A DNA stretch of 64,000 bases from Voacanga thouarsii. Lineage: Eukaryota; Streptophyta; Magnoliopsida; Gentianales; Apocynaceae. A program made the translations under genes and the position numbers. The stretch lies in assembly GCA_026120185.1 (NCBI GenBank), contig JANUWF010003377.1, positions 879,001 to 943,000 of the forward strand, read 5' to 3'. The notes beneath the pieces were generated by a model. That model was not told the origin of the DNA. It did no database searches and was given only the letters and a program-made list of their open reading frames with translations. Below are positions 10,867 through 21,859 of this stretch, one piece after another (the first letter of the stretch is position 1; the number at the start of each line of letters is the position of its first letter).

Positions 10867-12235
10867 TTTTGCTTGTCCTTAAGTAAAACACTTTAATGCC
10901 AAGGAAATCATCAAGCAAGCACAAGTTATTTCTTAGTCCATTTTTTTTTTAACATGGCAAAGACTATAACTTCTCTTCAACCTTTAGATAAAACTCTTTG
11001 TCATTCACACACTTTGAAATCAATTCAAACTTTGAAACATTTGATAAGATATCACAAAACTTTTGAAGACAAATTAATTAAGTGTATACCTTAGTCTAAG
11101 AGAATTATTTCACCCGTCAAGTAAAAATATAGATAACATAAATCACATAAGTCAAGTTATCTACCAACTTAAGCATTATAAATAAAAAAAAAAATTGCAT
11201 AACTTAACTCATGATGAAGGAGAGCACTCTAATCTTTTTCTCTCACAAATTTTTCAATGACTTAGGGAATTGATAGCCTTAAATGTATGGATATCTCTTC
11301 ACACACCGTATTGGTCTCCTTTTTAGTCATCATCTTTTTTTAGCATTTTTTTTCCAACATGTTTATTTCTTTGCTCTTTCTTGCCTTTTTACCTTTGGGA
11401 TAGCTTCAAGAGAGTGTACCGAATAATACTTGCTATTTCTCCCCATATTAATCATATTTTCAGGGAAAGGTCTTCAGAGATTAAAAATAAGAGCATTTTT
11501 TTTTTCAACTTAATTCTTTTTTTCTCTTTCAACACACAAAAATTTTCCACAATTTTCCGCAAGCTTTCCTCTCAACAATTTTTTATCAACTCACATTCCT
11601 TATCATAACTAAAAGCTAAGCAAAATTTAAACTCATAATACAAGAGTTAGCTAATAAACTTTATCCATATTCATCATATTCTCCATATCCAAACCAGAGG
11701 AGTCAAATAACATTCAAACACCAATGCATGATCAAGATTAATCAAAATTCTCAAGTCTTGACAATATCCTATCCAATAAACCAATGTCATTAAAAAAAAA
11801 AATGTACCAAATGAATGACAAAGAATCATATCCAAGTAAGAAAAAGAATTACATTATTTCTTAAACAATGAAAACCACTGATATTTTGAAAAAAAATTCA
11901 CAAAAATGATATGGAAAGATATTTCTTCATCCTCATTCTCTTCCCCACACTTAAATTGGACATTGTCCTCAATAGCTAAAGAAATAACAACAAAGCCACA
12001 ACTAAGAAGACCAAAACCATTAAAGAGGAAGGATAAAGAGAAGAAAATACTTTCATTACACAGTTGGTCCATCATGTTTGAATCTACCACAAGGAGTAGT
12101 CATTAGAAAAGCCACAAGTGTACCTAACTCAAAAAGAAACAAAACAAAGAAAAACATAAATCTAGAAAAAGAAAAAACATGAGATAATAAAATATATGAA
12201 ACGATAAAAAAAAAATTAAGTACAAAGGATCAATG
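10867..12235 (-). other. Long untranslated region upstream of the PPT, with a second PPT-like site
   Basis: About 1.37 kb of AT-rich sequence between the end of pol and the PPT holds no coding region that I can support. At 11941-11957 the minus strand reads AATTTAAGTGTGGGGAA, preceded by TTGAGGACAATGTCC, a second polypurine-tract-like site of the kind seen in Athila/Tat elements. Long untranslated 3-prime regions are normal for this group and sometimes carry env-like genes; none is visible here. Confidence 0.6.
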
Positions 12236-13277
12236 GATAATCATGGCTCATAAAGGATAACGTCGAGATACTCTAAAGTGCCAAGGTCTTCACCCAAATA
12301 TGGTTTCAATCGACTTCCATTCACCTTAATGATCCCTTTAGTTGGGTGAAAAACTTCAATAACTCCAAATAGACCAACTTGATGCATCTTCTATGGCCCT
12401 GAGGATTTTGATTTACCCAGAAATAGTCTAAGCCTAGAATTAAATACTAACACCTTATCTCCTTTTTGCAACTCATGGGGGGAACAAATATGCCTAGCAT
12501 GCCAACGTTTCATCTTATCTTTGTAAATCCGTGAACTATGGTAGGCATCGTTACGCCACTTATCTAACTCATTCACTTGAAGCAATCATTGTTGTCCTGC
12601 AAGATGAATGTCAAAATTGACAAGTTTAATTGCTCAATGAGCCCTATGTTCAACTTCTATTGGTAGATAACATGATTTTCTATATACCAATCAATAGGGG
12701 TTTATACCAATGAGAGTTTTAAAAGTAGTCATATAAGCCCAAAGAGTATCATCTAGCTTCAAATTCCAATCCTTTCTTGTATGATTAACCACTTTTTTCA
12801 ATATTCTTTTTAATTCTCTATTAACTACCTCAACTTGGCCACTAGTTTGAGGATGATAGGGGTTAGAAAACTTATGAGTAACCCCTAAATGCTTGAGAGC
12901 CTTATTTAATTAGATATTACAAAAGTGAGTTCATCTATCATTATTGAATACCTTAGGTGCTCCAAACTATGTGAAAAGGTTTTTTAGAAATTTTACTACA
13001 ACCTGCGCATCCTTAGTAGGCAAAGCTTGCGCCTCAACCCACTTTGATACATACTCAATCGCAACTAAGATGTATTTGTTACTTAAAGAACTAGGAAAAA
13101 GGCTCATGAAATTAATTTTGCAATAGTAAAAAAATTCACAAGATTGAAAAATTTGTAATTGCATCTCATTAGATTTAGAAATGTTACCTGTACGTTGAAA
13201 CCTATCATAATTTTGAACAAACCTATGAGAGTCCTTGAAGAGTGTAGGCTAATAAAATTTGAACTCAAGCAACTTTC
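12236..13277 (-). pseudogene. pol: Athila-like integrase, core and C-terminal domain, broken
   Basis: This part of Pol would insert the element DNA into the genome. Reading on the minus strand from 13277: PTLFKDS and a HHCC-type CxRCQRTGNIS-like block (about 13250-13170, Cys partly lost), FPSSLSNKYILVAIEYVSKW (about 13100-13040), DAQVVVKFLKNLFT (about 13010-12967), LQVNELDKWRNDAYHSSRIY (12585 on), GDKVLVFNSRLRLFLGK (about 12460-12410) and a KVNGSRLKPYLGED-like end (about 12330-12280). Stops and frameshifts occur at several points. The upstream N-terminal piece continues at 15062 beyond the solo LTR. Confidence 0.85.
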
Positions 13278-13622
13278 TGTTGGGTATCTCACGCATATTA
13301 TATATGGCGCAGCGAAAAAATAAGAATGAGATACTAACCTAGGATCCACATATGCATGGAAAACAAGACATAAAGAGAATAAAGGTAACAACTTTACCTT
13401 TCTTTGAACATCTGAAAAACAAAATTTTTCTTCTTCAAGTCTGAGGCGCGATCCAACAATCCTCTTGATTAAATACCACGTGAGTTAAATATCCAACCAC
13501 TATAATCACAGTGTGTTATTATCTCTAATAGAAATCCACACGGAGGATCACATTCAAGCACCAAGATGTTTATGTGCTAGCATAAACCAAAGTGGCGGCT
13601 AGTGTTCTTCTTGTTTTTCAGT

Positions 13623-13689
<67 letters not shown>

Positions 13690-15061
13690 AGATCGTGTAT
13701 CTCCTAGGGTTTTAGGAGTTATTTTCGTGTATTACCCTACTAGGAATTTCATGCACATATCCTATATATATCATGAAAAATCCTATTGAAAATACTCCAT
13801 CTGAGAATTTTAAAATAGTTAGAATTCCCTAATTGTAATTGGAAACACCAAGTTCTTACAATTACAATTTGGACCATAAATTATAACTAATTATAATTTG
13901 ACCACAACAACTTCTCTTTCTCGCAATTAACCCCATTATGTTATCAAATAACATCTTAAATATATAATCCTCTATTGTGTGTGACCTATTAGGTTTCTCA
14001 GTTAATTGGTAGCGAATATGAATTAATCCAAATATCTTTGAGATTAATAATTTATAATTAATTAGAATTAATCATATTGATTCTAATCAGGATTGGTTTA
14101 TTAATTCATTAATTAACAAACTCATATTCCCAAATTATGAGTGGTATTTAGCAACACATCATGACCACCCAAAAGTCTAAGAAGTCAAGTGGCTTGACAT
14201 GAACTCTTTAATAACAAACTACAGTGCAGTTAACTCCTTTCATATACAATATCCCATTTGGTTTGGAGTACAAATTAGTGCCAGCTCCTTCCAGAATATT
14301 TATTAATTCTAGCCCGAATATAATAGTACTTATACCAGGAACCCATTACTCTAGATGTGTACCAATTGGAACTGTTTCCAATGCACAGTCACCTTGGCCA
14401 ATAACTTCTCAAGTAGTAATTCCTACAAGTGGCCATAAGATATTCGCCCTTACTATTAGGAGTGGTGAATCCTTTATTGAGCTTTTCAACTACTTTCATT
14501 TACCTTACAATGTACTCAATATCCATCCCATAGACGGCCCTCGATCTGGATCCAGAGATTGGAATCAAAGCATAATGCGCAGCAAACAAAGTACCTTGGA
14601 GATCTCAAATCTAAGGATACTTGCACGTTTGCTATATTGAGATTATATCACTGGCACTAAATAGCTATCCATGTGATTATCTTATAGTTAGGTCATCCAA
14701 TGTACTTATTCCATTAACAAGCATCCAAGTGTTAACTTTGAGTATCTCAATACTCACGGATATGAGAACCACCGCTTGATCAAATCAGAAAGTCTAACAC
14801 ATGCTAGTCTTAACTCATTAATGATGTTTTGTCTCATTAATACTATGACTATGGACTATTTAAGTACTAACACTATACAATGTAGTAGGAATCTCATATC
14901 ATGATCTCTATCATGATTTTTTTAATACAGTGTTGTACTAGGGACTTTATATAATAGTTATTTTATCCAAAAGAAACTATAAGATAAATAATGTCTTTTA
15001 TTAAAATAAAATGTGTCATATACAACGTACAAGTGATTGCCTCTAGGGCATCACACTAACA
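13278..15061 (-). repeat. Solo LTR of Copia family D, inserted in the Athila-like integrase
   Basis: On the minus strand it starts TGTTAGTGTGATGCCCTAG (15061) and ends GAGATACCCAACA (13278), 1784 bp. The flanks ctttc (13273-13277) and ctttt (15062-15066) are a target-site duplication with one difference. It is the same family as the solo LTR at 22200-23890 and the 3-prime LTR of element D. It contains a (GA)n tract (13629-13686) and, near its 3-prime end on the minus strand, a donor-like AAAG/GTAAAG. No internal domain is present. Confidence 0.93.
13629..13686. repeat. (GA)n microsatellite
   Basis: About 29 GA units inside the Copia solo LTR. The other copies of this LTR lack a comparable run, so it expanded after insertion. 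Confidence 0.95.
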
Positions 15062-15640
15062 CTTTTTTGTAGTGTTGTTAGCTTAGTAGTGGCCTCTCGC
15101 GGGTCCTTCATGATAATGTTTCAAGATATTAGTACTTTTCACGGAATCCACACCCCTTCGAATAATTTGATCTGTACAACACCGGAATAAGTATGGATCT
15201 TTCCAAAAGTAATGTTTTACTTTAGAGAGAAATTTCTTATTTTGTTGTGCATTGAAATCTTCCAGAATAATTCTTGCAACTAAGTAATTAGCAAAATTCG
15301 CATACCAAGGTGTTTGAAAAATCTCACCAACAATAAGTAGAAGTTGTTCATTTGGGAAGGTGTTATTGATGTCTTCTTTAGCCAAGGGCTGAAGGTTGGG
15401 ATTTTCCAACTTAGATAAGCGATCCACAACCAAATTTTTCGCTTCATTTTTATCCCTAATCTCCAAGTCAAATTCTTGCAAAAATAAAACCCATCTTATT
15501 AATTTTGGTTTAGAATCATGCTTGTTTAGTAGGTACTTAAGGGTGGAATGATCCATATACACAATGACTTTGGACAAAATAAGATAAGAGCGAAATTTAT
15601 CAAAAGTAAATACTATTGCAATCAACTTTTTCTCCATTGT
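15062..15640 (-). pseudogene. pol: Athila-like RNase H and start of integrase
   Basis: One open frame of 184 codons (15637-15083) starts at [19 protein letters not shown] and continues through [32 protein letters not shown] and [11 protein letters not shown], the usual Ty3/Gypsy RNase H blocks. It ends with the beginning of the integrase zinc-binding region ([11 protein letters not shown]). RNase H removes the RNA strand during reverse transcription. The preceding [10 protein letters not shown] junction with the RT is interrupted by a stop near 15640. The frame runs into the solo LTR at 15061. Confidence 0.85.
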
Positions 15641-16432
15641 GGTGTAGTTCTTTTATGCCGCCATAAAAGTTTTGCTTACATAGTAAATTGGTTGAAAGTG
15701 CTTATTCCTCCTTTGTCCAAGCACTGCGCCTACTGTATAATTACTTGCATCACACACTAATTTAAAAGGAAAAGACCAATCTAGTTCAATTAAAATGGGG
15801 GAATTGATCAATTTTGTTTTAAGCATATTGAAAGCATTGAGACATTTTTCATCAAAATAAAAAATAGCATCTTTTTCAAGTAAAGAAGTAAGGGGTTTAG
15901 AAATTTTTGAGAAATCCAAGATAAACGTCCTATAAAAACCTGTGTGACCAAGAAAATTTTGAATAGCTTTCATGAAAGTTAGAGGAAGGAGTTTCTCAAT
16001 TGTCTCAATCTTGGCCCTATCAACCTCAATACCTTTTCTTAAGATTTTGTGCCCCAATACTATACCTTCTTGTACCATGAAGTGGCATTTTTTTTCAATT
16101 AAACTTGAGGTTGGTCTCTTCACACATTTGAAGCACTTTTTCCAAATTGTCAAACATAAGTCAAAAGAATCACAAAAAATAGAAAAATCATCTATAAACA
16201 CCTCCATAATATCTCTCACAGCCCTTCAAAAATAGCCATCATACATATTTGGAACGTTCTGGGACTATTGCAAAGACCAAAAGGCATACATCAATATGCA
16301 AAAGTACCAAAAGGGCATGTAAATGTGGTATTTTCTTGATTCTCCGGTGCTATGAGAATTTGAAAGTATCTGAAAAAACCATCTAAAAAAATAGTAAAAA
16401 TTATGTTCGACTAACCTTTCTAACATTTGATA
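15641..16432 (-). pseudogene. pol: Athila-like reverse transcriptase, C-terminal two thirds
   Basis: On the minus strand the readable blocks are YQMLERLVEHNFYYF (near 16431-16390), ATF/FQ-type PFGLCNSPRTFQ (about 16275-16240), MEVFIDDFSIFC with the catalytic pair intact (FIDD at 16198-16187), FMVQEGIVLGHKI and IEVDRAKIETIEKLLP, and the thumb/connection FKLVCDASNYTVGAVLGQR. A 188-codon frame covers 16219-15653. Upstream of about 16300 the frame is broken. The N-terminal fingers and everything before them are missing because of the junction at about 16432. Confidence 0.85.
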
Positions 16433-16962
16433 GGCTCCATTTGTCTATCGATCTGTGGGTGCATCGTTGTAGACATGCTAAGTGCTATCCCAAGTAGACG
16501 AAAGAGTTCTGTCTAAAATCATCCCTTGAACTATGAGTCTTTGTCACTCATGATTGATGTTGATAGTCCCCCGTACTTAATAATGTGCTTCAAAAACAAC
16601 TTGGTAATCACCTCTGCTGTGCATTCTTTTGTAATAGGAATGAACTCGGCATATTTAGACAAACGGTCAATGATCACTAATATACTCGTGCAGCTGTCTG
16701 ACTTCGGTAGACCGACAATGAGGTCCATTGAGACACTATCCCATACCTTCTCAAGGATCTATAAAGGCTGCAATAGGCCTGCGGGCAGTTGGTTTTCCAC
16801 CTTGTCTTGTTGGCACACAAGACAGGTGCGAACGTAAGCTTCCACTTCGTCCTTTAATCTTAGCCAGTAGAACCATTCCTGGACCAATAAAAATGTGCAG
16901 TTAGTCCTTGGGTGGCCAGTGTAGTGACTATAGTAGCATTCTTTAAGGATATCTCGTCTCAA
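16432..16962 (-). pseudogene. pol: Gypsy integrase, N-terminal and core part, truncated
   Basis: The zinc-binding HHCC region is seen as HYTGHPRTNCTF and CLVCQQDK within the 67-codon frame 16962-16759. The core follows with MDLIVGLP and VIIDRLSKYAEFIP and IMSDKDS (16728-16531), carrying the first two catalytic Asp. The next block, near 16470-16432, reads like HPQIDRQMEP, where the family has HPQTDGQTERVN. It stops there, where the Athila-like RT begins. The region between the two frames, about 16729-16758, contains a frame change. Confidence 0.85.
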
Positions 16963-18204
16963 GTTGTCCCATACTGGTATATAAATACGTTAGCCCTTGG
17001 TGTAGAGGATCCCGTCCTCAACCTAGAACCTCATCGTTTTCTGCTCCTTAGCTAATTCCTTCAACATTTGAGCTTGATGATCATGCTCTAGTCCTTTCTT
17101 GATCCGTTCTAGGAGTTGACCTTCTAGTGCGCTCGTTATTGGGGCTAGAACATTCTTTTGGCTTTTCGCATCGGCTACGGTGTTGGTCATGCTCGGACTA
17201 TATTCAAGTTCGTACTTGAATTCCGCTAAGTAGTCCAACCATCGAGCTTGTTTGCTAGAAATCTTTTTTTGGGTTTGCTGATAGCTTACTGCTTGATTGT
17301 CTATCTTGGTCTTAAATGGAGTGACGGCTTTGAGATAGTGTTCCCAGACCCTTAAACAGTGAACGATGGCAAGCATCTCTATCTCGTGGGTCGGCCAACG
17401 TCGTTCTGTGTCATTCAGCTTTTGACTCTCATAGGTTACTGGGTGGCCTTTTTACATGAGAACACCCTAATAGCAAAGTCAGATGCATCAGTGCATACCT
17501 CAAACAGTTTGGTGAAGTCCGAAAGAACCAAAATTGGTTCCTTAGTGACAGCGTCCTTTAAAGCCTCGAACACGTGCTAGCACTTAGGAGTCTAATCCCA
17601 TGCATGTCCTTTTTTAAGAAAGTCAGTTAACGGTGCAACTATAGCTGAATGCCCCTCGATGAACCGACGGAAGTAGTTAACAAGCCCTAGAAATAAACGT
17701 AGCTTGGTTGCCTTTGTTGGAGCCTCCCACTCCACAATGGCCTTGATTTTTTGGGGATCCATACGGATCTTTTTATCCCCAATGATATGCCCTAAGAAGG
17801 AGACTTCTCGTAGCCCGAACGAACACTTCGCCTTCTTAACATAAAGGCTATTTTCCCATAGCATCTTGAAAACGAGACAAATGTGTTGTGCATGCTCCTC
17901 CAATGAATTCTGCAAATGACAATGTCGTCGAGATAAACTATGACAAATTTGTCAATGATTTTGACCAGTACTCATTGTATAAGTGTGCAAAACGTAGTCG
18001 GTGCATTCGTGAGTCCAAATAGCATTACAAGAAACTCAAACGATTCATACCTTGTGATGATTGCCATTTTTGGTTCATCTTCCTCTTTAATGCTAACTTG
18101 ATAGTAGCCATTGCGAAGATCGAGCTTCGAAAACACTTTGGCTCCTTGCAAACAGTCGAACAAATCGGCTATCAGTGGGATCAGGTACTTGTTCTTTACC
18201 ATTT
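16963..18204 (-). pseudogene. pol: Gypsy reverse transcriptase C-terminal part and RNase H, broken
   Basis: Reading leftwards from the solo LTR at 18205: [33 protein letters not shown] with the first catalytic Asp, and [12 protein letters not shown] (18226-17972). The YLDD catalytic box is intact at 17935-17924. Then comes FLGHIIGDKKIRMDPQKIKA and the thumb (17915-17592). A frameshift lies between YLDD and the next frame. RNase H covers 17591-17023, with FKTKIDNQAVSYQQTQKK, KQARWLDYLAEFKYELEY and TVADAKSQKN. Stops occur at about 17455 and 17590. Confidence 0.85.
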
Positions 18205-19737
18205 TGATAGGGGCTAAATTAGTCATATTTTTCCTAGTTATTTGAGGATCATTTGTAATACATTTTGTTCAATAACTAGTTATATTCCTTCATATTTGAT
18301 ATTTTATCCTTGAAAAGGTATTTTGTCCTTTATTTCAGATTTTTAGGATAAAACGAAATAAAAACGTCACAAAACAGAGGAGAGGCGGCGCCGGCTAGGA
18401 CCCTAGAACCGGCGCCGGCCATGCACTGTTGAAACAATCTTCGAAGCGACGGAAAAATTGAGGGAATAGAGCAGAACAGAACCAAGGTGGCACCGGCTGT
18501 GAAGCTGGAACCGGCGCCGGCTGCATTCTGGAACACCTTGTGCAAAATTTGAAGAAAAATTGGTGAACGAGTATGGAAGTAGAATACAACCGGCACCAGT
18601 TTTGAGAGCCAAGACGGCGCCGGCTGTGCCCTGAAGCTATGGCGGTGCTTGATTTTTTCTACGCGATTTTTTGTAATTTGAGGAGTTATAGTATCTTCCA
18701 ACTTCTACTCCGCCAAGAACTTTGTACCTACGAGTTTAGACACTCCCTAAGCCAATAAATAGATGAAAAACACAAGGAAAAAGGGAGAGAATTAATTGAT
18801 TATCATAGAATATTACTCAATCAAAGGAGAAATTCTTCAAGTTCAAGGAGGGTTATACAAGAAGATCTTTAAAAGAAGAAGAAGGAGGCTTGTCTATGAG
18901 TATTTTCTTTTACTTTGTTTCCTTTTTCTTGAACAATGATATGTTAATTATTTTAGTGTAATTTGACATTATTTTAGATATTCATAATATTTAGAGGTAT
19001 TTGATCTTTTGATTAATTGATTATTTTTCTTGGTATTTAATTACTTGAGCTGATTACGAGATTGGTTGATTGTTACTTTCTATTGACTTGCTTGAAAAAA
19101 GGGTTGATGGTAGTTCAATTGATTGGTTTCATATTTGTTGTCTTTTAACTTGCTTGAAAAAGGGGTTAATTGATAAGAACTGGTAATTAAAGGTTAATTG
19201 ATGTCTGCCAGAATATAGATTTATTGGTTAGTTTCATGTTTTAAGTTTGCCAAAATATAGAAATTTAATCAAAGATTATATTCAATGCATCTTTTGGGTA
19301 AGACTGGTTGAGACAGAACATGTGATACTAAATTACCTAGAAGATAGGGATTCATGGATTGAAAAAGAAGTAAGTCTATCTTAATCCTTCATGATGCCAA
19401 GGGAATAATTAGTTATGATAATAGTTGGGTTCTTTAAGATCATGTTTGTCTGAACAATAGTTTGAGTTACATACTTCTACATCATTGACATGTATATATT
19501 TTGATTTTGATTTTCTTTTTATTTGTTTTTCACTTTATTAAGTCAGTTAAACAATGAAACAAAAGGTAATTAGTGTCTACTTGTTCTTGGAGAATCGACA
19601 CTCGTTTGAACCCTATGCTCGGTTAATGATGAGTAGGCTTGCTCATATGTGTAATTTGGATTGAACGTTTTAATTTAAACTTGATTGAGAATGTGCTTAC
19701 TTTTTTATGATTTTTATGTCCAAGTCCGAACATATCA
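18205..19737 (+). repeat. Solo LTR of the Athila-like family, copy 2, with GC-rich island
   Basis: It starts TGATAGGGGCTAAATTAG and ends CGAACATATCA (1533 bp). It is flanked by cattt (18200-18204) and cgttt (19738-19742). The pair differs by one G-to-A change at a CpG. Removing the LTR and one duplicate restores the RT reading NKQTVKNKY, which supports the boundaries. A GC-rich island at about 18380-18640 holds repeated GGCGCC-centred motifs. No internal domain is present. Confidence 0.9.
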
Positions 19738-19742
19738 CGTTT

Positions 19743-20600
19743 GCTTATTGAAGGCTGGGTAATCATTCCACATACATAAGGTTCTTTTCTTTTTCTTTTA
19801 GAAGAGAATGGGTGACCCATACGGACTCTTGGATGGCTTGATGAATTAGCCTAAAAAACCTTCTTAAGTTGTCTCCTTAATTCTTCAAGCTCTTTGGGAG
19901 AGATACAGTATGGCGGTTTGGAGATTGTCTTGGCATCGTCCACAAGTTTAATCACGTAATCCACCTCCCGTCTTGGTGCAAGCTGTTTTGGAAAATCCTC
20001 CGGCATGACAGCTTTGAATTCCTTAAGAATCTTAGCAACTTTGGGTGGAATGGGTACCTCCATATTTTTCTTGAATGTTGGGAGATCCTCGTCTATAATG
20101 ATAGTAGCGAACGTCGGCTTGCCCCGTTATATCCTTTTCTTGAGTTGCTTCGGGCTTAGCTCATTTCCTCAGCTTAGGTTTACTATGCAAGGCGTCTCCC
20201 CTTGCATAATAAGCATGATGTCCTTGCTTAGCACCATTATAGGCTCTAAATAATCTAAGAATTCCATGCCAAGAACGATGTTATAATCATCTATCGGAGT
20301 AATAGAGAAGTTGGCCTTACCTTGCCATTGGTCTAATCGAACAGTCACGTTTTTTGTTTCCCTGACTAAGCATGTTCATGCGTCATTTACGCCTTTAAAA
20401 TGACCCATAGCCAATGTCATAACTAGGCCCAATATTTTTGCTATTTCAGGATTCATATAGTTGGTGTCGACCCTAGTGTCGACCAAGGCCATTAAGTTGT
20501 GTCCTGCAATGGAAACGGTCACATACAGTTGACCCCTACGTCGGTCTAGAACTATCTCGAGATATTTCAGGCTTGCAACCCTCCATTGTTCCTTCGTTTA
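19743..20600 (-). pseudogene. pol: Gypsy aspartic protease and RT N-terminal part, broken
   Basis: On the minus strand from 20600: ATVSIAGHNLMALVDTRVDT, the retropepsin site, with DTG changed to DTR (about 20490). This would kill the enzyme. Then FSITPIDDYNIVLGMEFLDY and MLIMQGE (protease C-terminal part), PKVAKILKEFKAVMPEDFP (20063 on), and the RT start PPYCISPKELEELRRQLKK. Just before the solo LTR comes a KSPYGSP-like block and the remains of MCVDYRALNK with a small indel. The protease would cut Gag-Pol and the RT would copy genomic RNA. Confidence 0.82.
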
Positions 20601-21700
20601 GAAAAGTTCTTGTGTTAAGAGTGCAATCTTCCCTCGGCTTGGGCAGTTATGTGCGAAATGCAGCCCTTGGCATAGGAAGCACTCCATTGTTCATTTCGGT
20701 TGGTCGTTCTTGATGTTCTTGAGCGGGTTGTCTCTATTCCCACTACAACTCATCGTTTTGGAGAATGATTTAGGCTGTCTCCATCGCCTTTGCCATGAGC
20801 AGGCTTCTTCCCCTTGTCCATGCCGACTTCTTTCTTTTGGAACTCGAACAAAGACTTAGCAACGGCTATTGCTTGGGTAATGTCTTAACACCCCATCACT
20901 GGAGCTTGAGTTTGGCCCAATGACTTAGGCCATCCATGAATATGAACAAGGTTTCCTTAGGGGCCGTGTCGAGTATCTCAAGCATAAGCTCGGAGAATTC
21001 CCAAACATATTCTCTAATATGGCCGTCCTTATGTTGTAAATGACGAAGCTTGGCCCTGGCTTCATCTTTAGCATCTGTGGGTTGGAATTATTTTCTTAAC
21101 TCAACTTTAAATCCTTCCAATGTTGTGATGGCATCGGCTCCGCTGTGAATGTCATCACATCTCTATCTTCACCATATGAGTGCGATGTTCTTAAGGTAGA
21201 GCGGAGCGGTGAGCAGCTTCGTGGCATCGTTGAACATGCCAAGGCCGTCGACCCCATATAGGAAGTTATCAATATCCTGTGCCTTCCTCGTCCTACCATA
21301 AACCTCTGGCCTCTGCACTTCAAGCCTTGGTGCGGCCGTAACGACACCCATTGTCGTTTGAGACTTATAAGTGTTTAACTCAATCCTTAAATGGTGGATT
21401 TCGTCTTGGATGTATAACGGCTCCCTGGTATGCCCGGTAGCTCCCTGAGCTACCTTTGCATTGCATTCCTCAAACTCACCCTTGAGGTTGTTAACCTCGT
21501 TTTGAAGAGCCTCTATCATAGAATGGATAGCATCATCCCCCTTGAGAAGTCCATCCACGACTTTATTTAGTGCACCTTGCATGTCTTTTTGCAACTCATC
21601 CCTGTCAAGTTGTGCCATGCGTTGGTCCATATCCTCTAAACGATCATTGTGGTCAGCCACAACAAGCTCCACCCCGAGCAAGCCTATTCTCGAATGACGC
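20601..21700 (-). pseudogene. gag: Gypsy gag with coiled coil and CCHC zinc knuckle
   Basis: The N-terminal 170-codon frame (21681-21169) is rich in heptad-like Leu/Met/Glu (LEDMDQRMAQLDRDELQ, IEALQNEVNNLKGEFEE), so probably a coiled coil. It ends in the capsid-like block RPEVYGRTRKAQDIDNFLYG. A frameshift follows. The zinc knuckle CFLCQGLHFAHNC (about 20695-20645) is CX2CX3HX4C, the short form seen in some chromoviruses. Gag packages the RNA into particles. The middle part (about 20750-21170) has several stops. Confidence 0.75.
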
Positions 21701-21839
21701 CAACGACTCTTAGGCTACCAACTTGTCCTTGCGGGTCCATCCCAGTAGATTTCTCTCGGTTTCTCACCCAGCATGCTCTTTTTAAACTCAACCAATTCGG
21801 AAATAGAAGTCCTCATCCCTTACTTCGTAAGATAGCCTT

Positions 21840-21857
21840 GGCTTGACTCTGATACCA
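21840..21857 (-). other. Primer-binding site of the second gypsy element
   Basis: The minus strand reads TGGTATCAGAGTCAAGCC, two bases after the 5-prime LTR end CCATGACA. The first 12 bases match the complement of the plant initiator-Met tRNA 3-prime end. Confidence 0.88.
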
Positions 21858-21859
21858 TT

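Larger units (their letters stand above)
9473..16432 (-). mobile_element. Athila-like Ty3/Gypsy retrotransposon, 5-prime half deleted
   Basis: On the minus strand the order is (deleted gag and protease), RT, RNase H, integrase, long untranslated region, PPT and 3-prime LTR. The integrase and RNase H sequences resemble Athila. The integrase is split by a Copia solo LTR (13278-15061). The RT breaks off near 16432 and joins the integrase of another gypsy element in the same orientation, so the 5-prime LTR, PBS, gag and protease are gone. Left flank aaaag (9468-9472) would be its target-site duplication, but the right copy is lost. Confidence 0.85.

Noticed and set aside
18330..18701. 123-codon minus-strand ORF in the solo LTR
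   Set aside because: It reads through repeated GGCGCC motifs; the three overlapping frames here are all open because of base composition.
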